From Ramlibacter aquaticus (GTDB taxonomy: Bacteria > Pseudomonadota > Gammaproteobacteria > Burkholderiales > Burkholderiaceae_C): a stretch of 43,149 nucleotides of DNA. Of the stretch, positions 26,336 to 34,898 are shown in pieces. Each line of letters opens with the position of its first letter. The first letter of the stretch is position 1. A program made the translations under genes and the position numbers. Location of the stretch: assembly GCF_015159745.1 (NCBI RefSeq), contig NZ_JADDOJ010000033.1, positions 1 through 43,149 of the forward strand. The letters are read 5' to 3'. The notes under the pieces were generated by a model. The model was given only the letters and a program-made list of their open reading frames with translations, was not told the origin of the DNA and did not search any database.

Positions 26336-27952
26336 TCAGAGCTCGCGCAGCCGGAAGCGCTGCAGCTTGCCGGTCTCGGTGCGCGGCAGCGCGGCCACGA
26401 AGGCGACCTCGCGCGGGTACTTGTAGGGCGCGATGGTGGCCTTGACGTGCTCCTGCAGCGCCCGCACCAGGGCCTCGTCGCCGCTGAAGCCCGGCCGCAG
26501 CACGCAGAAGGCCTTGACGATCATCCCGCGCTCCTCGTCGGGCTTGCCGATCACGCCGCACTCGGCCACCGCCGGGTGCCGCATGAGCACGTCCTCGACC
26601 TCGGGGCCGCCGACGTTGTAGCCCGCCGTGATGATCATGTCGTCGGCCCGGGCCTGGTAGAAGAAGTAGCCGTCGGCGTCCTGGATGAAGGCGTCGCCGG
26701 GGTGGTTCCAGCCCTGCCGCACGTAGCTCGCCTGGCGGGCGTCGTCCAGGTAGCGGCAGCCCGTAGGGCCGACCACCGCCAGCTTGCCCAGGGTGCCGCG
26801 CGGCAGCTCGTGGCCCTCGTCGTCCACCACCCGCGCGGTGTAGCCCGGCACCACCTGCCCGATGGCGCCGGGCCGCACCGCACCGGGCGCGGACGAGATG
26901 AAGATGTGGAACATCTCGGTCGCGCCTATGCCGTCCGTCATCTCGATGCCGCTGGCCTCGCGCCACAGCTGGCGCGTCGCATCCGGCAGGCCCTCGCCCG
27001 CGCTCACGCAGGTGCGCAGCCGGCCCACGCCCAGGGTGCGCGCGAAGGGCGCCATCTGGCGGTAGAAGGTGGGCGCGGTGTAGCAGACGGTGGCGCCCAC
27101 GGCGTCGATGGTGCGCACCAGGGTCTCCGGCGTGTAGGGCGCGTCGGGGAAGTACACGCTGCAGCCGGCCCACAGCGGGAACACCAGCAGGCCGCCCAGG
27201 CCGAAGGTGAAGGCCAGTGGCGGCGAGCCGACCACGATGTCCTCGGGCGTGGCGCGCAGCACGTGGCGCGGCCAGGTCTCGCAGGCCGCGAGGATGTCTC
27301 GGTGCGAATGCACGGCGGCCTTGGGCTTGCCGGTGGTGCCCGAGGTGAAGGCCAGCATGGCGATGTCGTCGGCCGCCGTGGGGCAGGCGCTGAAGCCGCC
27401 GGTCTTGGCCGCCGTCCGCGCGGCCAGCGAGCCGGCCGCGTCCGTGTTGAAGGCCAGCACCGTCCGCAGCACCGGCCGGCCCTGGCGCGCCGCCTCCAGG
27501 TCCTCCAGCAGCCGCGCGTCGCACAGGGCCGCGGCCGGCTGCGCCTTGTCGATGATCTCGCCCAGCTCGCGGGCGCGCAGCAGGGGCATGGTGGCGACGG
27601 CCACCAGCCCGGCCTTGACCACGGCCAGCCAGGCCAGCGCCATGGCGATGGAGTTGCCGCCGCGCAGCAGCACGCGGTTGCCCGGCACCAGGCCCAGGTC
27701 CTCGACCAGCACGCGGCAGATGCGGTCCACCTGCTCGTCCACCTGCGCATGGCTGAGCTCGCGCTGGGCCGAGCGCAGCAGCGGCCGGCCGGCCCCGGCG
27801 CGTGCCAGGGCCTGGTCCAGCAGGGCCTGCACCAGGTTGACCTGCCCCGGCAGCTGGAGCTCGGGCCGCTCGTAGCGGAACTGCGGCCAGGCGGCGCGCG
27901 GCGGCAGCCGGTCGTGGACGAAGCGATCGACCTGGGCGGACGCTGCGTTCAC
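26336..27952 (-). CDS. Aryl-CoA ligase (benzoate / 2-aminobenzoate-CoA ligase type)
   Basis: A 538-aa AMP-forming ligase. The P-loop is FTSGTTGKPKAAVHSHRD; later motifs are PTFYRQMAPFARTLG, MTDGIGATEMFHIFISSAPG (A5), NHPGDAFIQDADGYFFYQARADDMI (A7-A8) and the A10 Lys in LPRTETGKLQRFRLREL. The GATEMFHIF form is typical of benzoate- and aminobenzoate-CoA ligases rather than acetyl-CoA synthetases. The start is GTG at 27952, overlapping the MarR stop by four bases (GTGA), which indicates translational coupling. The downstream ring-reducing or epoxidising enzymes are not in the window, so the substrate stays uncertain between benzoate-like acids. Confidence 0.85.
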   Translation of the reverse strand: MNAASAQVDRFVHDRLPPRAAWPQFRYERPELQLPGQVNLVQALLDQALARAGAGRPLLRSAQRELSHAQVDEQVDRICRVLVEDLGLVPGNRVLLRGGNSIAMALAWLAVVKAGLVAVATMPLLRARELGEIIDKAQPAAALCDARLLEDLEAARQGRPVLRTVLAFNTDAAGSLAARTAAKTGGFSACPTAADDIAMLAFTSGTTGKPKAAVHSHRDILAACETWPRHVLRATPEDIVVGSPPLAFTFGLGGLLVFPLWAGCSVYFPDAPYTPETLVRTIDAVGATVCYTAPTFYRQMAPFARTLGVGRLRTCVSAGEGLPDATRQLWREASGIEMTDGIGATEMFHIFISSAPGAVRPGAIGQVVPGYTARVVDDEGHELPRGTLGKLAVVGPTGCRYLDDARQASYVRQGWNHPGDAFIQDADGYFFYQARADDMIITAGYNVGGPEVEDVLMRHPAVAECGVIGKPDEERGMIVKAFCVLRPGFSGDEALVRALQEHVKATIAPYKYPREVAFVAALPRTETGKLQRFRLREL

Positions 27953-28434
27953 GACGGGGCCTCGTTGGGCGCCTGGACCCCGCGCGCATGCGTCTTGAGC
28001 TTGCCCAGCAGCCGGTACAGGGTGGCGATGTCGCGCTCGCCCAGGCCGCCCAGCGCCTCGACGATCCAGGCCTCGTGCCGTGCTGCCATCTCGGCGAAGG
28101 CGCGGCGGCCGCGCGGGGTGAGCCGCACCCGGTAGGCCCGGCGGTCGCCGGCCACCGCCACGCGGTCCACCAGGCCCTCGGCGACCAGCTGGTCGGTGAT
28201 GCCGGTGATGTTCCCGCCGGTCACCATCATGCGGCGCGAGAGCTCGCTCATCTTCAGGCCCTGCGGCGCACGCTCCAGCTGGGCCATCAGGTCGAAGCGC
28301 GGCAGCGTGGTGTCGAACTGCTCGCGCAGCCGGCTGCGCACCTGCTTCTCGATCAGCTGCGTGCAGGTGAGCAGCCGCAGCCACAGGCGCAATGCCTCGG
28401 GGTGCTCGCTGTGCGCGCGCGCCTCCATGTCCAT
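27949..28434 (-). CDS. MarR-family transcriptional regulator
   Basis: A 161-aa winged-helix regulator starting MDMEARAHSEHPEALRL. The wHTH region reads LPRFDLMAQLERAPQGLKMSELSRRMM, then VTGGNITGITDQLVAEGLV, and the beta-wing DRRAYRVRLTPRGRRAF. C-terminal helices form the dimer. MarR proteins beside aryl-CoA ligases usually repress the ligase operon until an aryl acid or its CoA thioester binds. Start 28434 is supported by GAGG upstream; a GTG at 28551 would add 39 unrelated residues. The gap to the divergent cyclopropane synthase gene has an AT-richer patch near 28460-28500, where the promoters and operator probably lie. Confidence 0.88.
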   Translation of the reverse strand: MDMEARAHSEHPEALRLWLRLLTCTQLIEKQVRSRLREQFDTTLPRFDLMAQLERAPQGLKMSELSRRMMVTGGNITGITDQLVAEGLVDRVAVAGDRRAYRVRLTPRGRRAFAEMAARHEAWIVEALGGLGERDIATLYRLLGKLKTHARGVQAPNEAPS

Positions 28435-28605
28435 GCCATGTCCTCGGGAAAAGATGGGTGTGAATAGTTTAGGCTTGAAGCAATCCCTGTCAATCTCGCA
28501 GCTGTCCCAGCGCGCTGCGCCGACACGCAGGAGACGGGAACTGCCGGCCACGTCCTACAGGCCGTCCAGTTGACGGCCCAGCTTGGGTCCACCCAGAATT
28601 TCCGG

Positions 28606-29892
28606 ATGGAAATGCTGCTGTCCCGGGTCCAGTCGCAACTGGACGTCCTCACCCCGTCCGTGGCCGTGTTCCTGCCGGGCGGCCAGCGCCTGGGACGGGC
28701 CCAGTCCGACGTCCGGGTCACCTTCCGCGACTGGTCCAGCCTGGCCACCCTGGCCTCGGGCCAGGTCGGCAGGCTGGCCGAGGACTACGTGGAGGACCGC
28801 GTGGTGCTGGAGGGCAGCATGCGCGACATCATGGCCGTCGCGGTGCAGCTGCTGCCCGGGCACCCGGTGGAAAGCGACACGAACTGGTGGACGCAGGTCG
28901 TGCGCCGGGCCCGCTCGCTGGCCCTGCACACCCCGCTGAAGGATGCGCAGCAGATCCAGTTCCACTACGACGTCTCGGACGATTTCTACGCGCTCTGGCT
29001 GGACCCGCGGCGGGTGTATTCCTGCGCGTACTTCCGCGAGCCGCAGTTCTCGCTGGCGCAGGCCCAGGAGGCCAAGCTGGACCACATCTGCCGCAAGCTG
29101 GCGCTGCGCCCGGGCGAGAAATTCCTGGACATCGGCGCCGGCTGGGGCGGCCTGCTGCTGTGGGCGGCCGAGCACTACGGGGTGGACGCCACCGGCATCA
29201 CCCTGTCGAAGAACCAGCACGCCCACGTGAACCAGCTGATCGCCGAGCGCGGCCTCGCCGGGCGGGTGCGCATGGAGCTGCGCGACTACCGCGACCTGGC
29301 GGGCGAGGGCCTGTACGACAAGATCGCCTCCGTCGGCATGTTCGAGCACGTGGGCCAGGCCCAGATGCCGGCCTACTTCGCCAAGGTGCAGTCGCTGCTC
29401 AAGCCGGGCGGGCTCATCATGAACCACGGCATCACCGCGGGCGGCACCAAGCCGGGCCAGCTGGGCGCCGGCATGGGCGAGTTCATCGAGAAGTACATCT
29501 TCCCGGGCGGCGAGCTGCTGCACATCAGCCACGTGCTGCGCGACATGGCGCTCGCCGGGCTGGAGATGACGGACGTGGAGAACCTGCGCCCGCACTACGC
29601 GCGCACGCTCTGGGCCTGGTCCGACGCGCTGGAGTCGCAGCTGGACGAGGCGCGGCGGGTGCTGGAGAGCACGGGCGACGCGGCTGGCGCCGAGCGCGTG
29701 CTGCGGGCCTACCGCCTCTACCTGGCGGGCTGCGCGATGTGCTTCGAGCAGGGCTGGATCGCCCTGCACCAGGTGCTGGCGGCGCGGCCCGACGGCAAGC
29801 TTTCCACGGGCGCGATGCGGGGCGCACAATCGCTGTATCCCTACAACCGCGACTACATGTACCGGGACCTTCCCGGCGCCGCCACCCGCTGA
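28606..29892 (+). CDS. Cyclopropane-fatty-acyl-phospholipid synthase family protein
   Basis: A 428-aa SAM-dependent methyltransferase that adds a methylene bridge to unsaturated acyl chains of membrane lipids. The N-terminal lipid-binding part has DWSSLATLASGQVGRLAEDY and EGSMRDIMAV. The catalytic part has FHYDVSDDFYALWLDP (120-134), YSCAYF (138-143), motif I LDIGAGWGG (174-182), GITLSKNQHAH, SVGMFEHVGQAQMPAYF, and the C-terminal NLRPHYARTLWAWSDALE with GCAMCFEQGWIALHQVL. Start MEMLLSRVQSQ is preferred to a TTG at 28570. It shares a one-base TGATG overlap with the next gene, so translation is coupled. It is divergent from the MarR gene. Confidence 0.9.
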   Translation: MEMLLSRVQSQLDVLTPSVAVFLPGGQRLGRAQSDVRVTFRDWSSLATLASGQVGRLAEDYVEDRVVLEGSMRDIMAVAVQLLPGHPVESDTNWWTQVVRRARSLALHTPLKDAQQIQFHYDVSDDFYALWLDPRRVYSCAYFREPQFSLAQAQEAKLDHICRKLALRPGEKFLDIGAGWGGLLLWAAEHYGVDATGITLSKNQHAHVNQLIAERGLAGRVRMELRDYRDLAGEGLYDKIASVGMFEHVGQAQMPAYFAKVQSLLKPGGLIMNHGITAGGTKPGQLGAGMGEFIEKYIFPGGELLHISHVLRDMALAGLEMTDVENLRPHYARTLWAWSDALESQLDEARRVLESTGDAAGAERVLRAYRLYLAGCAMCFEQGWIALHQVLAARPDGKLSTGAMRGAQSLYPYNRDYMYRDLPGAATR

Positions 29893-30215
29893 TGCTCTAC
29901 AAGTTCAAGTCCAAGGCCGCCGGCGACCTCATCATGCTGGAGCCGAACGGCCGCCGTGTGCTGGAGATCATGGGCAAGGACCCGGGCGAGAAGGGCATCA
30001 TCCTGCCCGAGCAGATGCTTGGCGGGCTGGCCGCCCTGGAAGCCGCCATCGCCCGCGAGGAGTCCGAGCAGAAGGCCGCCGTCGCCGAGGCCAAGGCCCG
30101 CGGCGAGGTGCCGCCGCAGTTCGCCGGCATTTCGCTGCGCCAGCGCGCGCTGCCCTTCATGGACATGCTGCGGCGCTGCGAGAAGGCCGGCGCGGAGATC
30201 GTCTGGGGCGTGTAA
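29892..30215 (+). CDS. DUF1840-domain protein
   Basis: A 107-aa small soluble protein: MLYKFKSKAAGDLIMLEPNG, RRVLEIMGKDPGEKGIILPEQM, an Ala/Glu-rich helix, then ISLRQRALPFMDMLRRCEKAG. This is the DUF1840 pattern, common in Betaproteobacteria and of unknown function. The start overlaps the cyclopropane synthase stop by one base (TGATG), so it is translated from the same message. A link to membrane lipid adaptation is only suggested by this position. Confidence 0.88.
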   Translation: MLYKFKSKAAGDLIMLEPNGRRVLEIMGKDPGEKGIILPEQMLGGLAALEAAIAREESEQKAAVAEAKARGEVPPQFAGISLRQRALPFMDMLRRCEKAGAEIVWGV

Positions 30216-30259
30216 GTCCGGGTGCGTCCCGGCGGGCCTGCCGCTAGCATCTTCCGGTG

Positions 30260-31519
30260 ATGGACAACGCACCGGCCGACCCCTCCCTCATCGATTCCCG
30301 CCACGCCGCCTGGCGCCTGGCCGCCGCGCTGGCGGTGGGCACCATCGCCAGCAGCGGCATGTACGTGCTGGCGGTGGTCCTGCCCTCGATCCAGGCCGAC
30401 TTCGGCGTCGACCGCGCGGGTGCTTCGCTGCCCTACACCCTGACCATGCTGGGCTTCGGCGTGGGCGGCATGCTGTGCGGCCGCTGGGCCGACCGCTTCG
30501 GCCTGGCCCGGGTGATCCAGCTCGGCGCCCTGGGCATGGCGGCGGGCTACGTGGGGGCGGCGCTGGCGCCTTCCATGCTCTGGTTCGGGCTGGCGCACGG
30601 CTTGCTCATCGGCCTGCTGGCGGCCGCGAGCGGCTTCGTGCCGCTGATGGCGGACACCTCGCTGTGGTGGATGCGCCGCCGTGGCCTCGCCGTCGCGATC
30701 TGCGCGAGCGGCAACTACACCGCGGGCGCGCTGTGGCCGCCGCTGGTGCAATGGGGCGTGGCGCACTTCGGCTGGCGGCCGACCTACATGGCCCTGGGCC
30801 TGGCCGGCGGGCTGGCGATGCTGCTGCTCAGCCTGCGGCTGCGCCAGCGTCCGCCGCTGGCGACCGCGGCGCCGTCCGCGCCGGGGCGCCCGGCCGTCGC
30901 GCCCGGCAGCCGGCCCTTCGGCCTGGCGCCCGGGCAGGCGCAACTGGCGCTCTTCGTGGCCGGCATCGGCTGTTGCGTGGCCATGTCCATGCCCCAGGTG
31001 CACATCGTGGCCTATTGCACCGACCTGGGCTATGGCGCCGCGCAGGGCGCCACCATGCTGTCCCTGATGCTGGGCTGCGGCATCGTGAGCCGGCTGGCCT
31101 CGGGCTGGATCTCCGACCGCATCGGCGGCCTGCGCACCCTGCTGCTGGGTGGCGTGCTGCAGGGCGTGGCCCTGTTCCTCTTCCTGCCCTTCGACGGGCT
31201 GGTGCCGCTGTACGTGATCTCCGCGCTGTTCGGCCTGTTCCAGGGCGGCATCGTGCCTTCCTACGCGCTCATCGTGCGCGAGCACTTCCCGGCCGACGAG
31301 GCCGGCGCGCGGGTGGGCACCATCATCTTCGGCACGCTGATCGGGATGGCGCTGGGCGGCTGGATGTCGGGCAAGGTGTTCGACCTCACCGGCTCCTACC
31401 ATGCCGCGTTCATCAACGGCATCGCCTTCAACCTGATGAACGTGAGCATCGCCACCTGGCTGTTCCGCCGCGCGGGCGGGCGCCTGGGGCTGCCGCGGCG
31501 GCTGGCCACGGCACGCTGA
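30260..31519 (+). CDS. MFS transporter (CynX/oxalate-formate-like)
   Basis: A 419-aa permease with twelve predicted membrane helices. Typical MFS marks are the loop-2-3 motif GRWADRFGLARV and, in the second half, GWISDRIGGLRTLLLGG. Other segments are MYVLAVVLPSIQADFGV, VGAALAPSMLWFGLAHGLL and YAMxxA-like helices ending in FNLMNVSIATWLF. The substrate is not readable; given nearby ligase genes an organic acid is plausible. A GTG immediately before the ATG is an alternative start that would add one residue. It follows DUF1840 by 44 bases on the same strand and converges on the Bug-type gene. Confidence 0.87.
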   Translation: MDNAPADPSLIDSRHAAWRLAAALAVGTIASSGMYVLAVVLPSIQADFGVDRAGASLPYTLTMLGFGVGGMLCGRWADRFGLARVIQLGALGMAAGYVGAALAPSMLWFGLAHGLLIGLLAAASGFVPLMADTSLWWMRRRGLAVAICASGNYTAGALWPPLVQWGVAHFGWRPTYMALGLAGGLAMLLLSLRLRQRPPLATAAPSAPGRPAVAPGSRPFGLAPGQAQLALFVAGIGCCVAMSMPQVHIVAYCTDLGYGAAQGATMLSLMLGCGIVSRLASGWISDRIGGLRTLLLGGVLQGVALFLFLPFDGLVPLYVISALFGLFQGGIVPSYALIVREHFPADEAGARVGTIIFGTLIGMALGGWMSGKVFDLTGSYHAAFINGIAFNLMNVSIATWLFRRAGGRLGLPRRLATAR

Positions 31520-31598
31520 AGCTCGCGGGGCGCCCGGGACGCCACCCGCCGCCGCCGCGCAGCGGGCGGGCCCCGGTGCAGGGCGCTCCGGGCCCGCG

Positions 31599-32603
31599 TC
31601 AGTCGACCTTCGCGCCCGAGACCTTCACCACCTCGGCCCACTTCTTGTGCTCGTCGGCGATCAGCTTGGCGAACTCGGCCGGGGTGTTGCCGCTGGGGAT
31701 GGCGCCCTGGGCCACCAGCTTGTCCTTCACCGCCGGGGTGTTCAGCGACTTGGCCACCTCGTGCTGGATGCGGTTGACGATGTCGGCCGGCGTGCCGGCG
31801 GGGGCCAGCAGGCCGAACCAGGAGGTGGCGTCGAAGCCCTTGAGGCCGGCGGCTTCCTCGATGGTGGGCACGTCGGGCAGGGCGGTGGAGCGTTCCTTGC
31901 TGGTGACGGCCAAGGCCTTGAGCCGGCCGGCCTTGATCAGTGCCAGGGAGGACGGCAGGTTGTCGAACATCACGTCCATCGTGCCGCCCACCATGTCCAC
32001 CAGCGCCGGGCCCGAGCCCTTGTACGGGAAGTGGACCAGGTAGGTGCCGGTGCGGGCCTTGAACAGCTCGCCCGCCAGGTGGATGGAGGTGCCGTTGCCG
32101 CTGGACGCCATGTTCAGCTTGCCCGGGTGCGCCTTGGCGTAGGCGATGAAGTCCTTGACGTTGTTGATGCCCAGGGCCTTGGCCTTCTCGGTCTGCATCT
32201 CCATCACGTTGGGCACGCCGGCCACCATGGTGATGGGCGCGAAGTCCTTGATGGGGTCGTAGGGGAGCTTCGCGTACAGCGCGCGGTTGATCCCGTGCGT
32301 GCCCACGGTGCCCATGAGCAGGGTGTAGCCGTCTGCCGGGGCATGGGCCACGATCTCGGCGCCCACGTTGCCGCCGGCCCCGGGCCGGTTGTCGACGATG
32401 AAGCTCTGGCCGAAGGCCTTGCCCAGCTCGGGCGCGACCGCGCGGGCCAGGATGTCGGTGGTGCCACCGGCCGCGAAGGGCACGATGATGCGCACCGGCT
32501 TGCTGGGCCAGGCCGATTGCGCGAATGCGGGAACGGCCGCCGTGGCGGCCAGGGCGGCCAGGCCTTGCAGGGCGCCGCGGCGGGTGGGGTACTTCGTCAT
32601 CAT
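31599..32603 (-). CDS. Bug-family (TctC-like) periplasmic substrate-binding protein
   Basis: A 334-aa binding protein of the tripartite tricarboxylate carrier type, very abundant in Burkholderiales. The start [15 protein letters not shown] gives a twin-arginine-like signal ending AFAQ. The mature part opens with [23 protein letters not shown] and has [14 protein letters not shown], a [17 protein letters not shown] loop, [17 protein letters not shown] and DVPTIEEA. Bug proteins bind carboxylates such as aromatic acids through two beta-hairpins. No TctA/TctB membrane genes lie nearby, which is common for these orphans. It is last in the minus-strand row after the PaaK-like gene (113-base gap), so co-transcription is uncertain. 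Confidence 0.93.
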   Translation of the reverse strand: MMTKYPTRRGALQGLAALAATAAVPAFAQSAWPSKPVRIIVPFAAGGTTDILARAVAPELGKAFGQSFIVDNRPGAGGNVGAEIVAHAPADGYTLLMGTVGTHGINRALYAKLPYDPIKDFAPITMVAGVPNVMEMQTEKAKALGINNVKDFIAYAKAHPGKLNMASSGNGTSIHLAGELFKARTGTYLVHFPYKGSGPALVDMVGGTMDVMFDNLPSSLALIKAGRLKALAVTSKERSTALPDVPTIEEAAGLKGFDATSWFGLLAPAGTPADIVNRIQHEVAKSLNTPAVKDKLVAQGAIPSGNTPAEFAKLIADEHKKWAEVVKVSGAKVD

Positions 32604-32716
32604 CGTCTCCTGGATGTGCCGCTTTCCACCGTGATCGGCGGAAGCTGCCCGCCGATTTTGCCGCAGGGTGACCGGGGCGCCCCGCGCGCCCGCGCTTGCC
32701 CCCTTGCCGCCGCCCG

Positions 32717-33964
32717 CTACTTGTAGCTGCGCGCGTCCTCGATCACCTTGCCGTCGTTCGGCAGGCTGCCGGGCGCCAGCACCTCGACCTCGCCGCGCAG
32801 CTTGGTGACGTCGCGGATCGCCTCGGCGATGCGTTCGCGCAGGCCCTGCGCCTGCGTGCCGGCCTCCACCCGCAGCGTCATCACGTCGTTGGCCATCTCG
32901 CCCGAGACCACCAGGCGCGCGCGCTGCACCTCGGGAAAGCGCCGCACGATGTCGGCCACCTGGCTGGGGTGCACGAACATGCCGCGGATCTTGGTGGTCT
33001 GGTCGGCGCGGCCCAGCCAGCCGCGGATGCGCATGTTGGTGCGGCCGGTGGGGCAGGGCCCCGGCAGCACGGCCGAGAGATCGCCCGTGCCGAAGCGCAC
33101 CAGCGGGTAGTCGGGGTTGAGCGCGGTGACCACCACCTCGCCGACCTCGCCCGGGGCCACCGGCTCGCCGGTGCCGGGCCGCACGATCTCCAGGATGACG
33201 CCTTCGTCCACCACCAGGCCCTCGCGGGCCGCCGTCTCGTAGGCGATCAGGCCCAGGTCGGCGGTCGCATAGCTCTGGTAGACCGCCAGGCCGTGGCCGG
33301 CGAACCAGTCGCGCAGCGTGGGCGGCAGGGCCTCGCCCCCGGTCAGGGCCTTCTTCAGGCTGCCGATGTCGGTGCCGCTCTCCTGGGCCTTCTCCACCAG
33401 GATGCGCAGGAAGCTGGGCGTGCCGGTGTAGGCCGTGGGCCGCAGCTCGGCGATGGCCTGCAGCTGCTGCTCGGTCTGGCCCACGCCGGCCGGGAACACG
33501 GTGCAGCCGATCGCGAACGCGCCCGATTCCATGATGAAGGCGCCCGGCGTCATGTGGTAGCTGAAGGCGTTGTGCACCAGGTCGCCCTCGCGGAAGCCGG
33601 CGGCGTAGAGCGCGCGCGCGCAGCGCCACCAGTCGGCGGCCATGCCCTCGGGCTCGTAGATCGGCCCGGGCGAGGCGTAGGCGCGGCGCATGGCCGCGCC
33701 GCGCCGGATGGCGGCGAAGCCGCCGAAGGGGTCGCTCGCGCGCGACGCACGCTGCAGGTCCAGCAGTTCGTGCTTGCGCGTCACCGGCAGCCGGGCCAGG
33801 GCCTCGCGGCTGGTGATGGCGGCGGCGTCCACGCCGGCCAGGATGCGGGCCAGCGCGGGCGCATTCGCCTGGGCATGCGCCACCTGCCGCGGCAGGGCCG
33901 CCATCAACGCGGCTTCGCGCGCGGCCGTATCGCGCGTTTCGAGCGCGTCCAGAAACTCAGACAT
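32717..33964 (-). CDS. PaaK-like AMP-binding protein with altered P-loop
   Basis: A 415-aa homologue of phenylacetate-CoA ligase. It aligns with paaK of this window over the whole length: [79 protein letters not shown] and [19 protein letters not shown]. Where PaaK has the ATP-gripping SSGTTGKPT, this protein has [11 protein letters not shown] (about 97-107), without the Ser/Thr/Gly/Lys side chains. It therefore may not make an acyl-adenylate in the usual way. The gene lies 16 bases after livF in the Liv/acyl-CoA synthetase row, so its partner is presumably the imported acid. Start [12 protein letters not shown] is chosen over an upstream in-frame start at 34048. Confidence 0.82.
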   Translation of the reverse strand: MSEFLDALETRDTAAREAALMAALPRQVAHAQANAPALARILAGVDAAAITSREALARLPVTRKHELLDLQRASRASDPFGGFAAIRRGAAMRRAYASPGPIYEPEGMAADWWRCARALYAAGFREGDLVHNAFSYHMTPGAFIMESGAFAIGCTVFPAGVGQTEQQLQAIAELRPTAYTGTPSFLRILVEKAQESGTDIGSLKKALTGGEALPPTLRDWFAGHGLAVYQSYATADLGLIAYETAAREGLVVDEGVILEIVRPGTGEPVAPGEVGEVVVTALNPDYPLVRFGTGDLSAVLPGPCPTGRTNMRIRGWLGRADQTTKIRGMFVHPSQVADIVRRFPEVQRARLVVSGEMANDVMTLRVEAGTQAQGLRERIAEAIRDVTKLRGEVEVLAPGSLPNDGKVIEDARSYK

Positions 33965-33980
33965 CCTGCAATCCCTTGCT

Positions 33981-34787
33981 TCAGGCGAGCCAGCGCTTGC
34001 GCCGGCGGTAGCTCTTGACTTCACGGAAACTTTTGCGCTCGCCGCCACCCACGCCCAGGTAGAACTCCTTGACGTCCTCGTTGCTGGCCAGGTCGGCGGC
34101 GGGGCCGTCCATCACCACGCGCCCGCTCTCCAGGATGTAGCCGTAGTCGGAGTAGCGCAGCGCCATGTTGGTGTTCTGCTCGGCGAGCAGGAAGGTGACG
34201 CGTTCGCGGCTGTTCAGGTCCTTCACGATGGAGAAGACCTCCTCCACGATCTGCGGCGCCAGGCCCATGGAGGGTTCGTCCAGCAGCACGATGCTGGGGC
34301 TGGCCATGAGCGCGCGGCCGATGGCGCACATCTGCTGCTCGCCGCCCGATGTGTAGGCGGCCTGCGAGCCGCGCCGCGTCTTCAGCCGGGGGAAGTAGTT
34401 GTAGACCTTCTCCAGGTTGGCCGCGACCTCGGCGCGGCTGTGGCGCGTGTAGGCCCCGGTGAGCAGGTTCTCCTCGATGGTGAGGTGGGCGAAGCAGTGC
34501 CGGCCCTCCATCACCTGCACCACGCCGCGCTGCACCAGGTCGGCGGGCGTCAGGTTCTCGATGCGTTCGCCGCGCAGCTCGATGGAGCCCTTGGTCACGG
34601 CGCCGCGCTCGCCCGCCAGCAGGTTGGAGATCGCGCGCAGGGTGGTGGTCTTGCCGGCGCCGTTGCCGCCCATCAGCGCCACGATGCTGCCCTCGCGCAC
34701 CTGCAGGGACACGCCCTTGAGCACCAGGATCACGTGGTTGTAGATGACCTCGATGCCGTTGACGTTGAGAACGACGCTGTTGTCCAT
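33981..34787 (-). CDS. Branched-chain-type ABC transporter ATPase LivF-like
   Basis: A 268-aa ATPase. Walker A is GGNGAGKTT (40-48); LivF-type VQVMEGRHCFAHLTIEENL follows, then signature TSGGEQQMCAIGRALM, Walker B IVLLDEPSMGLAP and the H-loop region FLLAEQNTNMAL. It has a basic C-terminal tail after YLGVGGGE, longer than in E. coli LivF. It is one of two ATPases of a HAAT importer with livG, livH and livM of this row. Start MDNSVVLNVNG at 34787 is preferred; a second in-frame ATG at 34811 would fall into a stem-loop. The substrate may be an aromatic or other organic acid rather than an amino acid. Confidence 0.92.
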   Translation of the reverse strand: MDNSVVLNVNGIEVIYNHVILVLKGVSLQVREGSIVALMGGNGAGKTTTLRAISNLLAGERGAVTKGSIELRGERIENLTPADLVQRGVVQVMEGRHCFAHLTIEENLLTGAYTRHSRAEVAANLEKVYNYFPRLKTRRGSQAAYTSGGEQQMCAIGRALMASPSIVLLDEPSMGLAPQIVEEVFSIVKDLNSRERVTFLLAEQNTNMALRYSDYGYILESGRVVMDGPAADLASNEDVKEFYLGVGGGERKSFREVKSYRRRKRWLA

Positions 34788-34801
34788 GGGATCTGCCTTC
34801 A

Positions 34802-34831
34802 CCAAACGCAAGGCGCGGGCCTTGCGTTTGG
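34802..34831 (-). repeat. Intercistronic perfect stem-loop between livK-like and livF-like genes
   Basis: CCAAACGCAAGG and CCTTGCGTTTGG form a perfect 12-bp stem with a 6-nt loop in the 111-base gap. There is no T-run, so it more likely protects the 3' end of the binding-protein message or tunes livF expression than ends transcription. Confidence 0.7.
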
Positions 34832-34898
34832 CGGCTCCGGGGAGCCACCGCCTGGGGCCCGGGGCCGGCCCGTGCCGGCACCCGGGCGCATCACACGC

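Noticed and set aside
25619..28135. 838-residue plus-strand open frame
   Set aside because: Antisense to gspF, the aryl-CoA ligase and marR; no recognisable motifs.
31520..31598. Terminator between the MFS and Bug-type genes
   Set aside because: Several short GC-rich complementary stretches exist, but no single convincing stem and no T-run.
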